Shown: positions 1 through 7,434 of the stretch, piece by piece
Layout: each line of letters starts with the position of its first letter
Position numbering within the stretch: the stretch's first letter is position 1
Assembly: GCA_023146355.1 (NCBI GenBank)
Contig: JAGLCH010000145.1
Coordinates: forward strand, 1 to 15,276
Direction of reading: 5' to 3'
Source: Bacteriovoracaceae bacterium
GTDB taxonomy: Bacteria > Bdellovibrionota > Bacteriovoracia > Bacteriovoracales > Bacteriovoracaceae
DNA length: 15,276 bases
Program-made: the position numbers and the translations under genes
Notes under the pieces: model-generated
The model's input: the letters and a program-made list of their open reading frames with translations, nothing else
What the model was told of the DNA's origin: nothing
Databases searched by the model: none

Positions 1-279
1 GAAATTAGAGATGCACTTTCTGATCCTATTTCAGAAGTTGTTGACGCAATTAAAGTTTCTCTCGAAAAAACTCCAGCAGAGCTGGCCGCTGATATTGTTG
101 ATAACGGTATTATTTTGGCCGGAGGCGGAGCTCTTCTTGCGAACCTCGATGTTTTGATTAAAGAGAAGACAGGACTTCCTGTTTCTCTTGCTGAAGATCC
201 TCTCACATGTGTTGTTCGAGGGTGTGGAAAGGCACTTGAGTCAATATCTCTTTTAAGACAAGTGACAACACTCTCATAA
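1..279 (+). CDS. mreB: Rod-shape protein MreB, C-terminal part (5' end outside window)
   Basis: Frame 1 is open from the first base to TAA at 277-279 and encodes the last 92 residues of an actin-like cell-shape protein. The stretch DNGIILAGGGALLANLD is the conserved adenosine/phosphate-binding region of MreB, and it is followed by TGLPVSLAEDPLTCVVRGCGKALE, which matches the family's usual IPV..AEDPL.CVA.GTGKALE ending. MreB forms membrane-bound filaments that direct lateral peptidoglycan synthesis. The family's usual GTGKALE reads GCGKALE here, a minor change. The next gene begins 19 bases later, so co-transcription is likely. The usual mreC neighbour is not directly downstream; a PilZ protein takes its place. 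Confidence 0.93.
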   Translation, partial: EIRDALSDPISEVVDAIKVSLEKTPAELAADIVDNGIILAGGGALLANLDVLIKEKTGLPVSLAEDPLTCVVRGCGKALESISLLRQVTTLS

Positions 280-298
280 TTGAGGATGAAAACTTTTT

Positions 299-1132
299 AT
301 GAGCGATGTGAATAAAGAAAATTTTCTGAAGCTAGATATCATTGAGAGTGGAAACAAGTTTTCCACTCTCGTGTTAAATGGTGCCGAAATAAAAATTTGG
401 ATGCCTGAAGATGATTCTTTTATTGCTAATCTCAAAGAGAACGGTTTCAAAAAAGATGGCGATGGTTTTTCAGTCGATCTAAAATCACAACTTGATTATT
501 CTAAATGGAAAGGGAACAAGGTTCTCTTTTCCTTTAATATGATTGGAATGCTCTTTTTTGGAGAAGCGCAGGTTGGTGAGTGGAGTTTAGACAATTCATT
601 TTCCCTATCTATTTCTGAGGGGATTTTTCGCTTCGAAAAAAGAAACGCCGATAGGTTACTGGCCTACCCTAGTTACAAAATATACTGTTACTTTTATATG
701 GCCCAAAAAGGAAGCGATGGTAAGGTTGCTTACTTGAATCGACCCGATCAAAAAGTTGAAGAAACATTAAGTGCCTATATCAATAAAAAATCCCTTCTTG
801 ATGATCAAGGTCGCCCGCTTTCCGGCCTTCGTGTACTTGATATCTCAGAGGCGGGTATTTCCTTTGTTGCGAGTGCAAAAGAAGTTACCTTCTTCAAGGA
901 AGAGCAAGTTAATCTTCTGATTGAACTAGAAGGCGAGCACTTCTCAGGAAAGGGAAATACCATATATGCTGTAGACTATATTGATCCACGCATCTCCAAT
1001 GTCAGATTATTCAAAGTTGGTATGACTATGAATGATCTCGATCAGGCATTCATTCTCAAAATGCGCACACTACTAGGCAATACTGTTGAGCTGCTAAGGC
1101 CTGAATCTCACTTTGAAGATTTCATTAAGTAG
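299..1132 (+). CDS. PilZ domain protein, probable c-di-GMP receptor
   Basis: This 277-residue soluble protein carries the two signature motifs of PilZ domains: R115-N-A-D-R119 (RxxxR) and D181-I-S-E-A-G186 (DxSxxG). Both are complete, so binding of cyclic-di-GMP is likely. The spacing between them is about 60 residues, longer than in most PilZ domains, which suggests an inserted loop. The first 105 residues form a separate beta-rich region, perhaps a YcgR-N-like domain, without clear motifs. No signal peptide or membrane segment is seen, so it should be cytoplasmic. A GAGG at 282-285 lies 13 bases before the ATG, a rather long spacing. It sits directly behind mreB and almost touches the lipoprotein gene, suggesting one transcript. 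The PilZ call is strong; the target is unknown. Confidence 0.85.
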   Translation: MSDVNKENFLKLDIIESGNKFSTLVLNGAEIKIWMPEDDSFIANLKENGFKKDGDGFSVDLKSQLDYSKWKGNKVLFSFNMIGMLFFGEAQVGEWSLDNSFSLSISEGIFRFEKRNADRLLAYPSYKIYCYFYMAQKGSDGKVAYLNRPDQKVEETLSAYINKKSLLDDQGRPLSGLRVLDISEAGISFVASAKEVTFFKEEQVNLLIELEGEHFSGKGNTIYAVDYIDPRISNVRLFKVGMTMNDLDQAFILKMRTLLGNTVELLRPESHFEDFIK

Positions 1133-1133
1133 T

Positions 1134-1907
1134 ATGAAGCACCTCGCTCCACTATTAATTCTCTCACTACTATTAGTTATTTCGTCTTGCTCCTCGACGA
1201 AATCCGATAATATAACCAGTATCCTTCCAGCAACACTAAAAGTGGATACCTACGCCTTTGAAGATCAGTCAGGAGCTTTTTTACTTCAAACAGATCGTCG
1301 CTATGTAAAAAAGAATAATGAATTTGTTGTAAAGAGAAAGCTCTATGCTGTAGGTGATCCTTCAAAAAAAACTCTAGAGAAGAGTATTTCAATATCAAAC
1401 TTTGGTGTATATAAGGGAATCAAAATTCTCAGGCCCTATCTTTCTCAGTACCATATTTGGTTCGATGGAAAGAAGTACTCATCAGAACTTAAAATTAATA
1501 TCAAAAAAAAGAGCTTGGATATAAAGCTCCGCAGTCCTGAAGAGAAGTGGAATGGAAATAAAACGGTACCTTTTCCAAAAGGGCCAGGAGCCTTTTGTTT
1601 TTACTCCCAGCTTTCAGAGTGCGCTAAAGTTACTGGTTTTTTAGAAAAGGCGATAGATCGAAAGTCAGGCGATTTTAATTTTCACATTATCTGGGATGGT
1701 TATCCATACATTATGGACCAGTACGCCAATATTCCCCCTTCCGTTTTTGCTCCAGCTAGAATGAGCTACGGCGGCATGGTGAAAAAAACACATTACCGCT
1801 TCTCTTTAGAAGTTGGAGGACAAGTACAGTTCCTTATTTTTAATAAGAAGCTGGAACTGAGCAAGGTTTTGTGGGTTTCTCAAGGAATCTCCATTATAAA
1901 ACAATAA
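1134..1907 (+). CDS. Putative lipoprotein of unknown function
   Basis: The 257-residue product starts with MKHLAPLLILSLLLVISSCS: a short basic start, a hydrophobic core and a lipobox (I-S-S-C) with the lipidated cysteine at residue 19. It is therefore expected to be exported by Sec and anchored as a lipoprotein. The ATG at 1134 is preferred because it puts the signal peptide at the very N-terminus; a TTG at 1113 would add seven residues and overlap the PilZ gene by 20 bases. The mature part is rich in lysine and aromatic residues with beta-type alternation. I do not recognise a family. It begins one base after the stop of the PilZ gene, so translation is probably coupled. A link to envelope or cell-shape functions is suggested only by mreB upstream. 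Confidence 0.7.
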   Translation: MKHLAPLLILSLLLVISSCSSTKSDNITSILPATLKVDTYAFEDQSGAFLLQTDRRYVKKNNEFVVKRKLYAVGDPSKKTLEKSISISNFGVYKGIKILRPYLSQYHIWFDGKKYSSELKINIKKKSLDIKLRSPEEKWNGNKTVPFPKGPGAFCFYSQLSECAKVTGFLEKAIDRKSGDFNFHIIWDGYPYIMDQYANIPPSVFAPARMSYGGMVKKTHYRFSLEVGGQVQFLIFNKKLELSKVLWVSQGISIIKQ

Positions 1908-1946
1908 TTATTTCTGATCCGATTTTTTCCCTAATGCAATATACTT

Positions 1947-1969
1947 GTAACACTTTCTCTTAGTGTTAC
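1947..1969. repeat. Perfect 8-bp inverted repeat upstream of nagZ
   Basis: GTAACACT (1947-1954) and AGTGTTAC (1962-1969) are exact reverse complements around a 7-base loop. There is no T-run after it, so a classical terminator is unlikely. It lies about 45 bases before the nagZ start, where an operator could sit. A second, weaker 5-bp repeat (TGTCG at 1985-1989, CGACA at 1997-2001) directly precedes the ribosome binding site AGGGGGA (2001-2007). Confidence 0.4.
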
Positions 1970-2012
1970 CATTAACCTAAGTGTTGTCGATTTAGACGAC
2001 AGGGGGACAGTT

Positions 2013-3098
2013 ATGATTTATCCAGGACAATTATTGATTACTGGCATTAGCGGCCTGACACTAAGTGATGGTGAAAAAGAGTTTATTGAGAGTGAGAGAA
2101 TCGGAGGTGTCATCCTTTTCGCACATAACTATGAAAACCCTGCGCAGCTAGCAGAGCTCGTAAACTCAATACAACAGCTACGTGAGGAATACCCACTATT
2201 CATATCTGTAGACCATGAAGGTGGTCGCGTGATGCGCTTCAAGCAGCATTTTACTCACTTTCCATCCATGCTAGATATCGCGAAGACAGATTCCCCTAAA
2301 TTGATTTATCACGTACACAAGATTATGGCAGAGGAGTTATCAGCTTGTGGAATTAATCTGAGCTACTCACCTTGTTGTGATGTCTTTTCTAACCCAGAGA
2401 ATAAAGTAATTGGCGATCGTTCATTTGGTTGCGACCCCGAAACGGTATCAAAGTATGTTTCCTCGGCAATACGTGGACTTCAGACTAATGGTGTTCTTGC
2501 ATGTGCTAAGCATTTTCCAGGACATGGATCGACTTTAAAGGATTCACATTTTGACCTTCCTATTGTGAAAACGCCGATGGCCGAGCTTAAGGAATTTGAA
2601 ATGCCTCCATTTGTGAAGGCGGTGCAGTCGCGCGTTGAATTCGTGATGATGGCACATTTGATGGTTGATGCTATCGACACCGATCTACCGTGTTCATTGA
2701 GTCCAAAGGCGCACAAAATTTTAAGGGGCGACCTAAAATATAAGAAAATTATTATTTCTGACGATATGCAAATGAAGGCCATTGCCGATAATTGGACTAT
2801 TGAAGAAGCTGCAATTATGGCACTTGAAGCGGGGAGTGATATGCTCTGCTATCGTGATATTGAGAGCTGTAAGAAAGGTCTAGGCTCAATTAAGGATGCC
2901 ATGAAAATTAAGCGTCTCAAAAACGATGCTATCACTGAAAAGGTTGATCGTGTCCTTGATTGTAAGAAGCGAAACCTAAGTGAGTATAGTCCAATTTATA
3001 TTCCGAGCTTAACGAATAAGGTTGGAACAAAACCATCTCAGATTTTCCATACAGATCTTAAAAAGAAAATTGAAGAAGTGGGCAAAATCGCGAAATAA
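2013..3098 (+). CDS. nagZ: Beta-N-acetylhexosaminidase NagZ (glycoside hydrolase family 3)
   Basis: NagZ removes N-acetylglucosamine from anhydro-muropeptides in the cytoplasm during peptidoglycan recycling. The 361-residue product has the family signature in order: GGVILFAHNY (31-40), the substrate-binding VDHEGGRVMRF (66-76), KHFPGHG (166-172), the catalytic Asp-His loop KDSHFDLP (176-183) and the nucleophile segment IISDDM (247-252), with Asp250 the likely nucleophile. All key residues are present, so the enzyme should be active. There is no signal peptide, fitting a cytoplasmic role. The start is secured by the strong AGGGGGA ribosome binding site just before the ATG. The C-terminal tail, roughly residues 300-361, is longer than in Escherichia coli NagZ and lysine-rich. 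It is flanked by gaps on both sides and is probably its own transcription unit. Confidence 0.93.
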   Translation: MIYPGQLLITGISGLTLSDGEKEFIESERIGGVILFAHNYENPAQLAELVNSIQQLREEYPLFISVDHEGGRVMRFKQHFTHFPSMLDIAKTDSPKLIYHVHKIMAEELSACGINLSYSPCCDVFSNPENKVIGDRSFGCDPETVSKYVSSAIRGLQTNGVLACAKHFPGHGSTLKDSHFDLPIVKTPMAELKEFEMPPFVKAVQSRVEFVMMAHLMVDAIDTDLPCSLSPKAHKILRGDLKYKKIIISDDMQMKAIADNWTIEEAAIMALEAGSDMLCYRDIESCKKGLGSIKDAMKIKRLKNDAITEKVDRVLDCKKRNLSEYSPIYIPSLTNKVGTKPSQIFHTDLKKKIEEVGKIAK

Positions 3099-3112
3099 AA
3101 TTTTAGAGTGGA

Positions 3113-3134
3113 TAGTGCAACCTGCATCGCACTA
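3113..3134. repeat. Perfect 6-bp inverted repeat after nagZ
   Basis: TAGTGC (3113-3118) and GCACTA (3129-3134) pair exactly around a 10-base loop, 15 bases after the nagZ stop. No T-run follows, so Rho-independent termination is doubtful. It may be a weak terminator or a protein-binding site in the 100-base gap before the tadC-like gene. Confidence 0.3.
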
Positions 3135-3198
3135 CTAGGTCAATCTTTCCCAATCAGTTAAAAACAGACAAATTTCAAAATCCTGATACCCTATAAGT

Positions 3199-4551
3199 AT
3201 GTGGTATTATTGGGAAACGTTTATACGAAATTCACTGTTAATCATGCTTGTCTCTTTCTCCTTGATGGGTAGTGTAAATGTCTTATCGCAAGATGTTGTG
3301 GAGACTACTGACAAGGTTTCAGAGGCCCCGAAGCCTAAGGGCATTGATGATTACAACAATGAGTGTCTGCTTGGTGATTTTAGTAGTTGTCAAATATCCG
3401 GAAATTACTACCACAAGAAGAAAGACAAAAAGCAGTCAGTACTCTTTTGGGATCGCGCCTGTCGCGGAAATTTAAAACGATCATGTCTTAAATACGAGTG
3501 TCATAATCCAAAACCAATATTTGCGAGTTGTTATCAGTTAGGAATGATTGCTGAGGAAAAGCAACTTCCTCAAGCTGCAAAAATGTATTACAAGCGTGCC
3601 TGTGACGGAGAAATTGACGAGGGCTGTTACAAATTAAAAGAAGAGTCTGATTCAATACTCTTGCACTACATGTCGATTATACTTATTGGTATTGCCGTTC
3701 TCATCGTCGCACGAACAATGTTTCAAGACGAGAGTCAGTTTCGTGCCAGCGAGAAACTTGAGGATAATGTTTCCAAAAGTAGTATTGCTGAAAATGGAAT
3801 TATTCTAAAGTATTCACGACCCGTTTTTAAGAGATACATTTCACCTATTGTTGGCTCGATGAAGGCGAAGAAGAAAATTCGCGAGAAGTATAAACGGGTG
3901 ATAGCGTGTTCCGGCCTTAGCGATATATTAACTCCCGATGACTTTTTCTCATTTAAGATCTTTTTGATTATAGGCTTTCCTGTGGTCTTCCTTGGCATTA
4001 GAGCATTTCTAGAGGAGACATGGCCCCTTAGTTATATTCCACTCATTTCCGTTGGTGGGTTTTTCTATCCTGACATTTGGATAAAAGGTGCCATTCAAAA
4101 GAGACAAAGAGCAGTTTTGATGGCAATGCCTTTTGCTGTAGATATGCTGGCACTCTCGGTCGAGGCGGGGCTAGACTTCATAGCGGCCATGCAAAAAGTA
4201 ATGGAGAAAGCAAAGAGAAGTGCTTTAGTAGATGAGTTTGAGATAATGCTCAAAGAGATAAAAGTTGGCGCAAGTAGAGCAGAGGCATTACGGAATCTCG
4301 CATGGAGGATTGACTTGATTGAACTCTCTTCCTTTTGTGCAACTTTGATCGCCGCTGATTCTGTAGGTGCATCAATTGGACCGATTCTGAAAAATCTCGC
4401 AGGAGACATTAGGCAAAAAAAATCCGCAGATATTGAGCAGCAAGCTGCCAAGGCAGCAACAAAGATTTTGATTCCAATGATTTTCTTTATTGTTCCCGCT
4501 GTACTTTTGATGATTGCAGCTCCACTGGTAGGAGACTTTGTCGGTAATTAA
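3199..4551 (+). CDS. tadC: TadC-like type II secretion system F-domain protein with N-terminal Cys-rich Sel1-like repeats
   Basis: The C-terminal half is a T2SF/TadC module: hydrophobic segments at about 253-270 and 276-292, a cytoplasmic part beginning at MPFAVDMLALSVEAGLDFIAAM (310-331), the conserved GASRAEALRNLA region (357-368), and a final membrane segment at 423-445. TadC-type proteins form the inner-membrane platform of Tad/Flp pili. The N-terminal half is unusual. After a hydrophobic export-like segment (9-30) come Sel1/TPR-like repeats with cysteines at 56/64, 88/96 and 135/143. All three pairs are eight residues apart, as in Helicobacter cysteine-rich Hcp proteins, where they form disulfides. 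A membrane segment at 156-173 then returns to the cytoplasm. I infer a periplasmic disulfide-bonded domain fused to the platform. No Shine-Dalgarno is visible before ATG 3199; ATG 3244 is an alternative. No tadA or tadB is seen in the window. Confidence 0.75.
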   Translation: MWYYWETFIRNSLLIMLVSFSLMGSVNVLSQDVVETTDKVSEAPKPKGIDDYNNECLLGDFSSCQISGNYYHKKKDKKQSVLFWDRACRGNLKRSCLKYECHNPKPIFASCYQLGMIAEEKQLPQAAKMYYKRACDGEIDEGCYKLKEESDSILLHYMSIILIGIAVLIVARTMFQDESQFRASEKLEDNVSKSSIAENGIILKYSRPVFKRYISPIVGSMKAKKKIREKYKRVIACSGLSDILTPDDFFSFKIFLIIGFPVVFLGIRAFLEETWPLSYIPLISVGGFFYPDIWIKGAIQKRQRAVLMAMPFAVDMLALSVEAGLDFIAAMQKVMEKAKRSALVDEFEIMLKEIKVGASRAEALRNLAWRIDLIELSSFCATLIAADSVGASIGPILKNLAGDIRQKKSADIEQQAAKAATKILIPMIFFIVPAVLLMIAAPLVGDFVGN

Positions 4552-4553
4552 TT

Positions 4554-4904
4554 ATGAGCAAAATTGTAATGATTAAAAAAAATATTCAGATAGCTTCAAA
4601 AATCAAAATAGCAAGTAGCTTTTTTGATCGTTTAATCGGTCTGATGTTTAAAAAGAAAATGAGTGGATATGATGCTCTTTTAATTAAAAGGTGCAATTCT
4701 ATTCACACTTTTTTTATGCTTTTTCCTATTGATGTCATCTTTTTGAACAATCACTATGAAGTAGTAAGAATTATCCGATCTATGGTTCCATGGCGGATGA
4801 CTCGACTATACTTTAGAGCATCGCAGGTCTTAGAGCTAGATGCTGGAACAATCGATCCAAACCTTCAAGTTGGTGATCGTCTAGAGGTTATATGTATAAA
4901 TTAG
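4554..4904 (+). CDS. DUF192 family protein
   Basis: This 116-residue protein contains the DUF192 core: a short basic start, R-L-I-G-L-M-F (residues 26-32), the conserved SIHTFFMLFPIDVIFL stretch (49-64), VVRI (69-72) and the closing VLELDAGTI...GDRLEV region. The family is a small beta-barrel of unknown biochemical function and is often exported, but here no signal peptide is evident. It starts three bases after the tadC-like stop and overlaps the following FHA gene by 13 bases, so it belongs to the same operon. The family assignment is firm and the role is unknown. Confidence 0.8.
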   Translation: MSKIVMIKKNIQIASKIKIASSFFDRLIGLMFKKKMSGYDALLIKRCNSIHTFFMLFPIDVIFLNNHYEVVRIIRSMVPWRMTRLYFRASQVLELDAGTIDPNLQVGDRLEVICIN

Positions 4905-6445
4905 TTGCTATTGGTGGAAAGATACGAGGTGAAGAATTTGTCCTTGAGGAGGGAGAAAATACTTTAGGTCGGGATAGTGAATGTAGTATTCACTTACCAG
5001 TAAATGGTATTTCAAAAAAACACCTTTCCATTACTGTAACCAAAGATGTTGCCTATATCCAAGACTTAGGTAGTTCAAATGGAACTTTCGTTAATGGAAA
5101 GATGATAAAAAGGGCCACGGTAAAAGATAAAGACAAAATAGCGCTGCCTGATGTGATCCTTCAAGTTGTACACGTCGAAGAAAAAAAGATTGTTATTAAG
5201 AAAAAAGTCAAGTCAGATGAGGATGATGATGAAGACTACATGACAGGTGGAGAGCCTCCAAAGGCACTGCCTCGAAAGCTTCTTCATATATTTAAATACA
5301 AGATAATGAATTTCCTATATGGGATCAATGAGGAGTATGAGTGGCGAATTCTTCTCGGTATTCTTACTTCAATTTTTGTTGTGATAACCATTGCGCTAAC
5401 TATTCTTCCTGTTCTAAGTAATAGTCGATCGGTTCTAAAAAAGGAAGTCGCTAAGCGAGGTGGTGTCTATGCCGATATGGTCGCACGTTTGAATTCTCGC
5501 GCTCTTGAGCAAAAAAACCTAGATCAGATTGATACAGCATTTCTAGATCGTGAACCGGGAATTGATTCATATGAACTATTTGACCTCGAAGGTCGCATCG
5601 TTCGACCGATTGGTAAGCTCAACTCTTTTATTCAAGATACGTTTTCTATTCGGGCGAGAGATTGGGCACTTAAGAATACTTCGACGAATGAAGCTGTTGT
5701 TTCCCTCTCGGGCGGACAGATTGGTATTGCTCGGAGAATTATGGCTTTTAATCCCAAGTATAACGATACTGAGGCCGTTGGCGTTATCGCAATAAAGTTT
5801 GCTCCTGAATCTATCTTGGTTGAAGCAAAGAGAAATCAGAAAGATTTTTTTGAAGCTCTTGTTACATCTTCACTTGTGGCAATCATCTTCGGTCTGGTCG
5901 TTTACTACCTTACAGTACGACATTTAGAGGAATTTAGATTTCAAGTAGAAGAGGCACTAAGAGGGAAGAGAAAAAGTCTTGAAACCCGCTATCTTATGAA
6001 TGAAATATCTCCTCTTAGAAATTCGATCAACTCGATTCTTCAGAGATTGAGGGAACTCAATAATGAGGAAGATGATGACTTCGCTGAACTTGAAGAAGAT
6101 GGCCCATATGTTGAACAGCTCGGTGAGTTCATGAGAGGAGGAGGAGTTGCTACCCTTATCCTTAATTCTCAAAAGCAAGTCGAAAAAATTAATGATAGCG
6201 CAGAAGAGATCACTGGTATTAGGCAAGATTCATCTCAAGGGATGGATCTTCTCGATGTCGCAAGAGAGAAGGGATTTGCAGGAACTTTAATAGAACTTTG
6301 TGATCAATCTGCAAATAATGCAGGGACCAATCAAGAGGGTACATATGAACTTTCTGGCAAAGACTACGATGTTCATGTGGCGGCCTTGATGGGGAAAGAT
6401 GGATTTGCTAAAGCATTTTATATAACGTTTATCAGAGAAGAGTAA
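4892..6445 (+). CDS. FHA domain - two transmembrane segments - PAS domain sensor protein
   Basis: The 517-residue product begins with a complete FHA (phosphothreonine-binding) domain, residues 1-95: GR at 26-27, SKKH at 41-44 and the SSNGTFVNG loop at 61-69 with the key Asn63. An acidic then basic linker leads to a membrane segment at 152-175, an extracytoplasmic region of about 145 residues, and a second membrane segment at 321-341. A helical stretch (343-392) and a PAS-like domain (about 408-515) follow. The topology is that of a membrane sensor kinase, yet the protein ends after the PAS domain: there is no HisKA/HATPase, GGDEF or methyl-accepting part. It may therefore pass a signal through protein contacts. 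It overlaps the DUF192 gene by 13 bases and its stop shares one base with the next ATG (TAATG), so it is translationally coupled. Confidence 0.8.
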   Translation: MYKLVAIGGKIRGEEFVLEEGENTLGRDSECSIHLPVNGISKKHLSITVTKDVAYIQDLGSSNGTFVNGKMIKRATVKDKDKIALPDVILQVVHVEEKKIVIKKKVKSDEDDDEDYMTGGEPPKALPRKLLHIFKYKIMNFLYGINEEYEWRILLGILTSIFVVITIALTILPVLSNSRSVLKKEVAKRGGVYADMVARLNSRALEQKNLDQIDTAFLDREPGIDSYELFDLEGRIVRPIGKLNSFIQDTFSIRARDWALKNTSTNEAVVSLSGGQIGIARRIMAFNPKYNDTEAVGVIAIKFAPESILVEAKRNQKDFFEALVTSSLVAIIFGLVVYYLTVRHLEEFRFQVEEALRGKRKSLETRYLMNEISPLRNSINSILQRLRELNNEEDDDFAELEEDGPYVEQLGEFMRGGGVATLILNSQKQVEKINDSAEEITGIRQDSSQGMDLLDVAREKGFAGTLIELCDQSANNAGTNQEGTYELSGKDYDVHVAALMGKDGFAKAFYITFIREE

Positions 6446-7434
6446 TGGCCGAAAGAAGTGTTCAGATTGTTCGGGATTTTAGGGCGCCGGTTAAGTCCGG
6501 TACTCACTATCGTCTAATCTGTATGACAGGGGAGAATAAAGGCCTCACGTATTACATTAATGCCAAGCGTATTATTATGGGGAGGAGTGACACTGCTGAT
6601 ATTCAGGTCCTCGATACGAAGTGTTCTAGAGAACATGTTGAGCTTAAGAAAGTTGGTACAACCTTTGTTGTCACAGACCTAGGTTCCCAAAATGGTATTG
6701 TTGTAAATGATCTTAAGGTAACGCAACATCAGTTGTCTCCAAACGACTCACTTATAATTGGGCAAACAGTTTATAAGTATGGTGTCGTTAATGTTGCCTC
6801 TCTCGAAGAGGTTGTCCAAGAAGAAGCTGATGATGATGATGACGATGACGATGAGTATGAAGAGGAAGAAGATAATAATCCGAAGAAAAAAAAGAGCAAG
6901 GTTCGTTTAATTCTCATTGTCGTTATCCTTCTCGGGGGAGCAATAATGCTGATGGATGATTCATCTGGCCCAGAAAAAAAAGTAAGGAATAAAAAAAATG
7001 ATATAACTGACGTGTCTGATTCATTCTCTAAGCAGATGAGATCTCAGCACCAAAGAATGGACAAAGACCTTGAAATTAAGCTGAGTACTATTGTCCACCG
7101 TGGGCTACGTGAGTATAGAGAAGGTAATTATTTTCGTGCTATGACTGAGTTTAATATGGCACTAGTACTCTCGCCGAAGCATGGAAATGCTAGTTTTTAC
7201 TTGCAGAAAACAAAACAAAAGTTAAACGCAGAAATTGAAGCAAATTTTCTAAAAGCGAAACGCGAAGTTGATGCTATTAAGTATCGTGAGGCCTTTGTCT
7301 CATACTGTACTGTTATTCGCTTGTTGGGGAATAATATTTCTGATAAGCGTTCAAAAGATGCTTTAGAACGCATCGAAGAAATTGAAGAAAAGATAGGGTT
7401 GGAAAAAGGTGAAATTAAGTGTTTTGAAAAGTAA
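6445..7434 (+). CDS. FHA - acidic linker - single transmembrane segment - TPR protein
   Basis: This 329-residue protein has an FHA domain (about 24-115: GR 46-47, SREH 61-64, Asn83 in GSQNG) with all main phosphothreonine-binding residues. It is followed by a strongly acidic stretch (126-143, including eight consecutive aspartates at 129-136), a lysine-rich patch (147-153) and one membrane segment (154-170). The C-terminal part contains TPR-like helices around HRGLREYREGNYFRAMTEF (218-236) and a charged tail. The positive-inside rule places the FHA domain in the cytoplasm and the TPR part in the periplasm. It shares this order, and a similar membrane segment, with the next gene. It starts in the TAATG overlap with the preceding gene and overlaps the next by 26 bases. 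The exact role is unknown; a scaffold linking phosphorylation signals to an envelope machine is an inference. Confidence 0.78.
   Translation: MAERSVQIVRDFRAPVKSGTHYRLICMTGENKGLTYYINAKRIIMGRSDTADIQVLDTKCSREHVELKKVGTTFVVTDLGSQNGIVVNDLKVTQHQLSPNDSLIIGQTVYKYGVVNVASLEEVVQEEADDDDDDDDEYEEEEDNNPKKKKSKVRLILIVVILLGGAIMLMDDSSGPEKKVRNKKNDITDVSDSFSKQMRSQHQRMDKDLEIKLSTIVHRGLREYREGNYFRAMTEFNMALVLSPKHGNASFYLQKTKQKLNAEIEANFLKAKREVDAIKYREAFVSYCTVIRLLGNNISDKRSKDALERIEEIEEKIGLEKGEIKCFEK
6829..6852 (+). repeat. Run of eight aspartate codons (GAT/GAC) inside the FHA-TPR gene
   Basis: Four GAT codons are followed by alternating GAC/GAT, giving eight aspartates at residues 129-136 of the protein. Simple trinucleotide runs can change length by slippage without breaking the frame. 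The alternating GAC codons interrupt the run and would stabilise it. Confidence 0.6.

Noticed and set aside
286..315. Nine-codon reading frame from ATG 286 just before the PilZ gene
   Set aside because: It begins one base after the GAGG, leaving no spacing, and is very short; the PilZ start at 299 fits the long frame.
1113..1133. TTG start for the lipoprotein
   Set aside because: It would add seven residues before a typical lipoprotein signal peptide and overlap the PilZ gene; ATG 1134 fits better.
1177..1398. Minus-strand frame opposite the lipoprotein
   Set aside because: It is antisense to a better supported gene, with no motif and no ribosome binding site.
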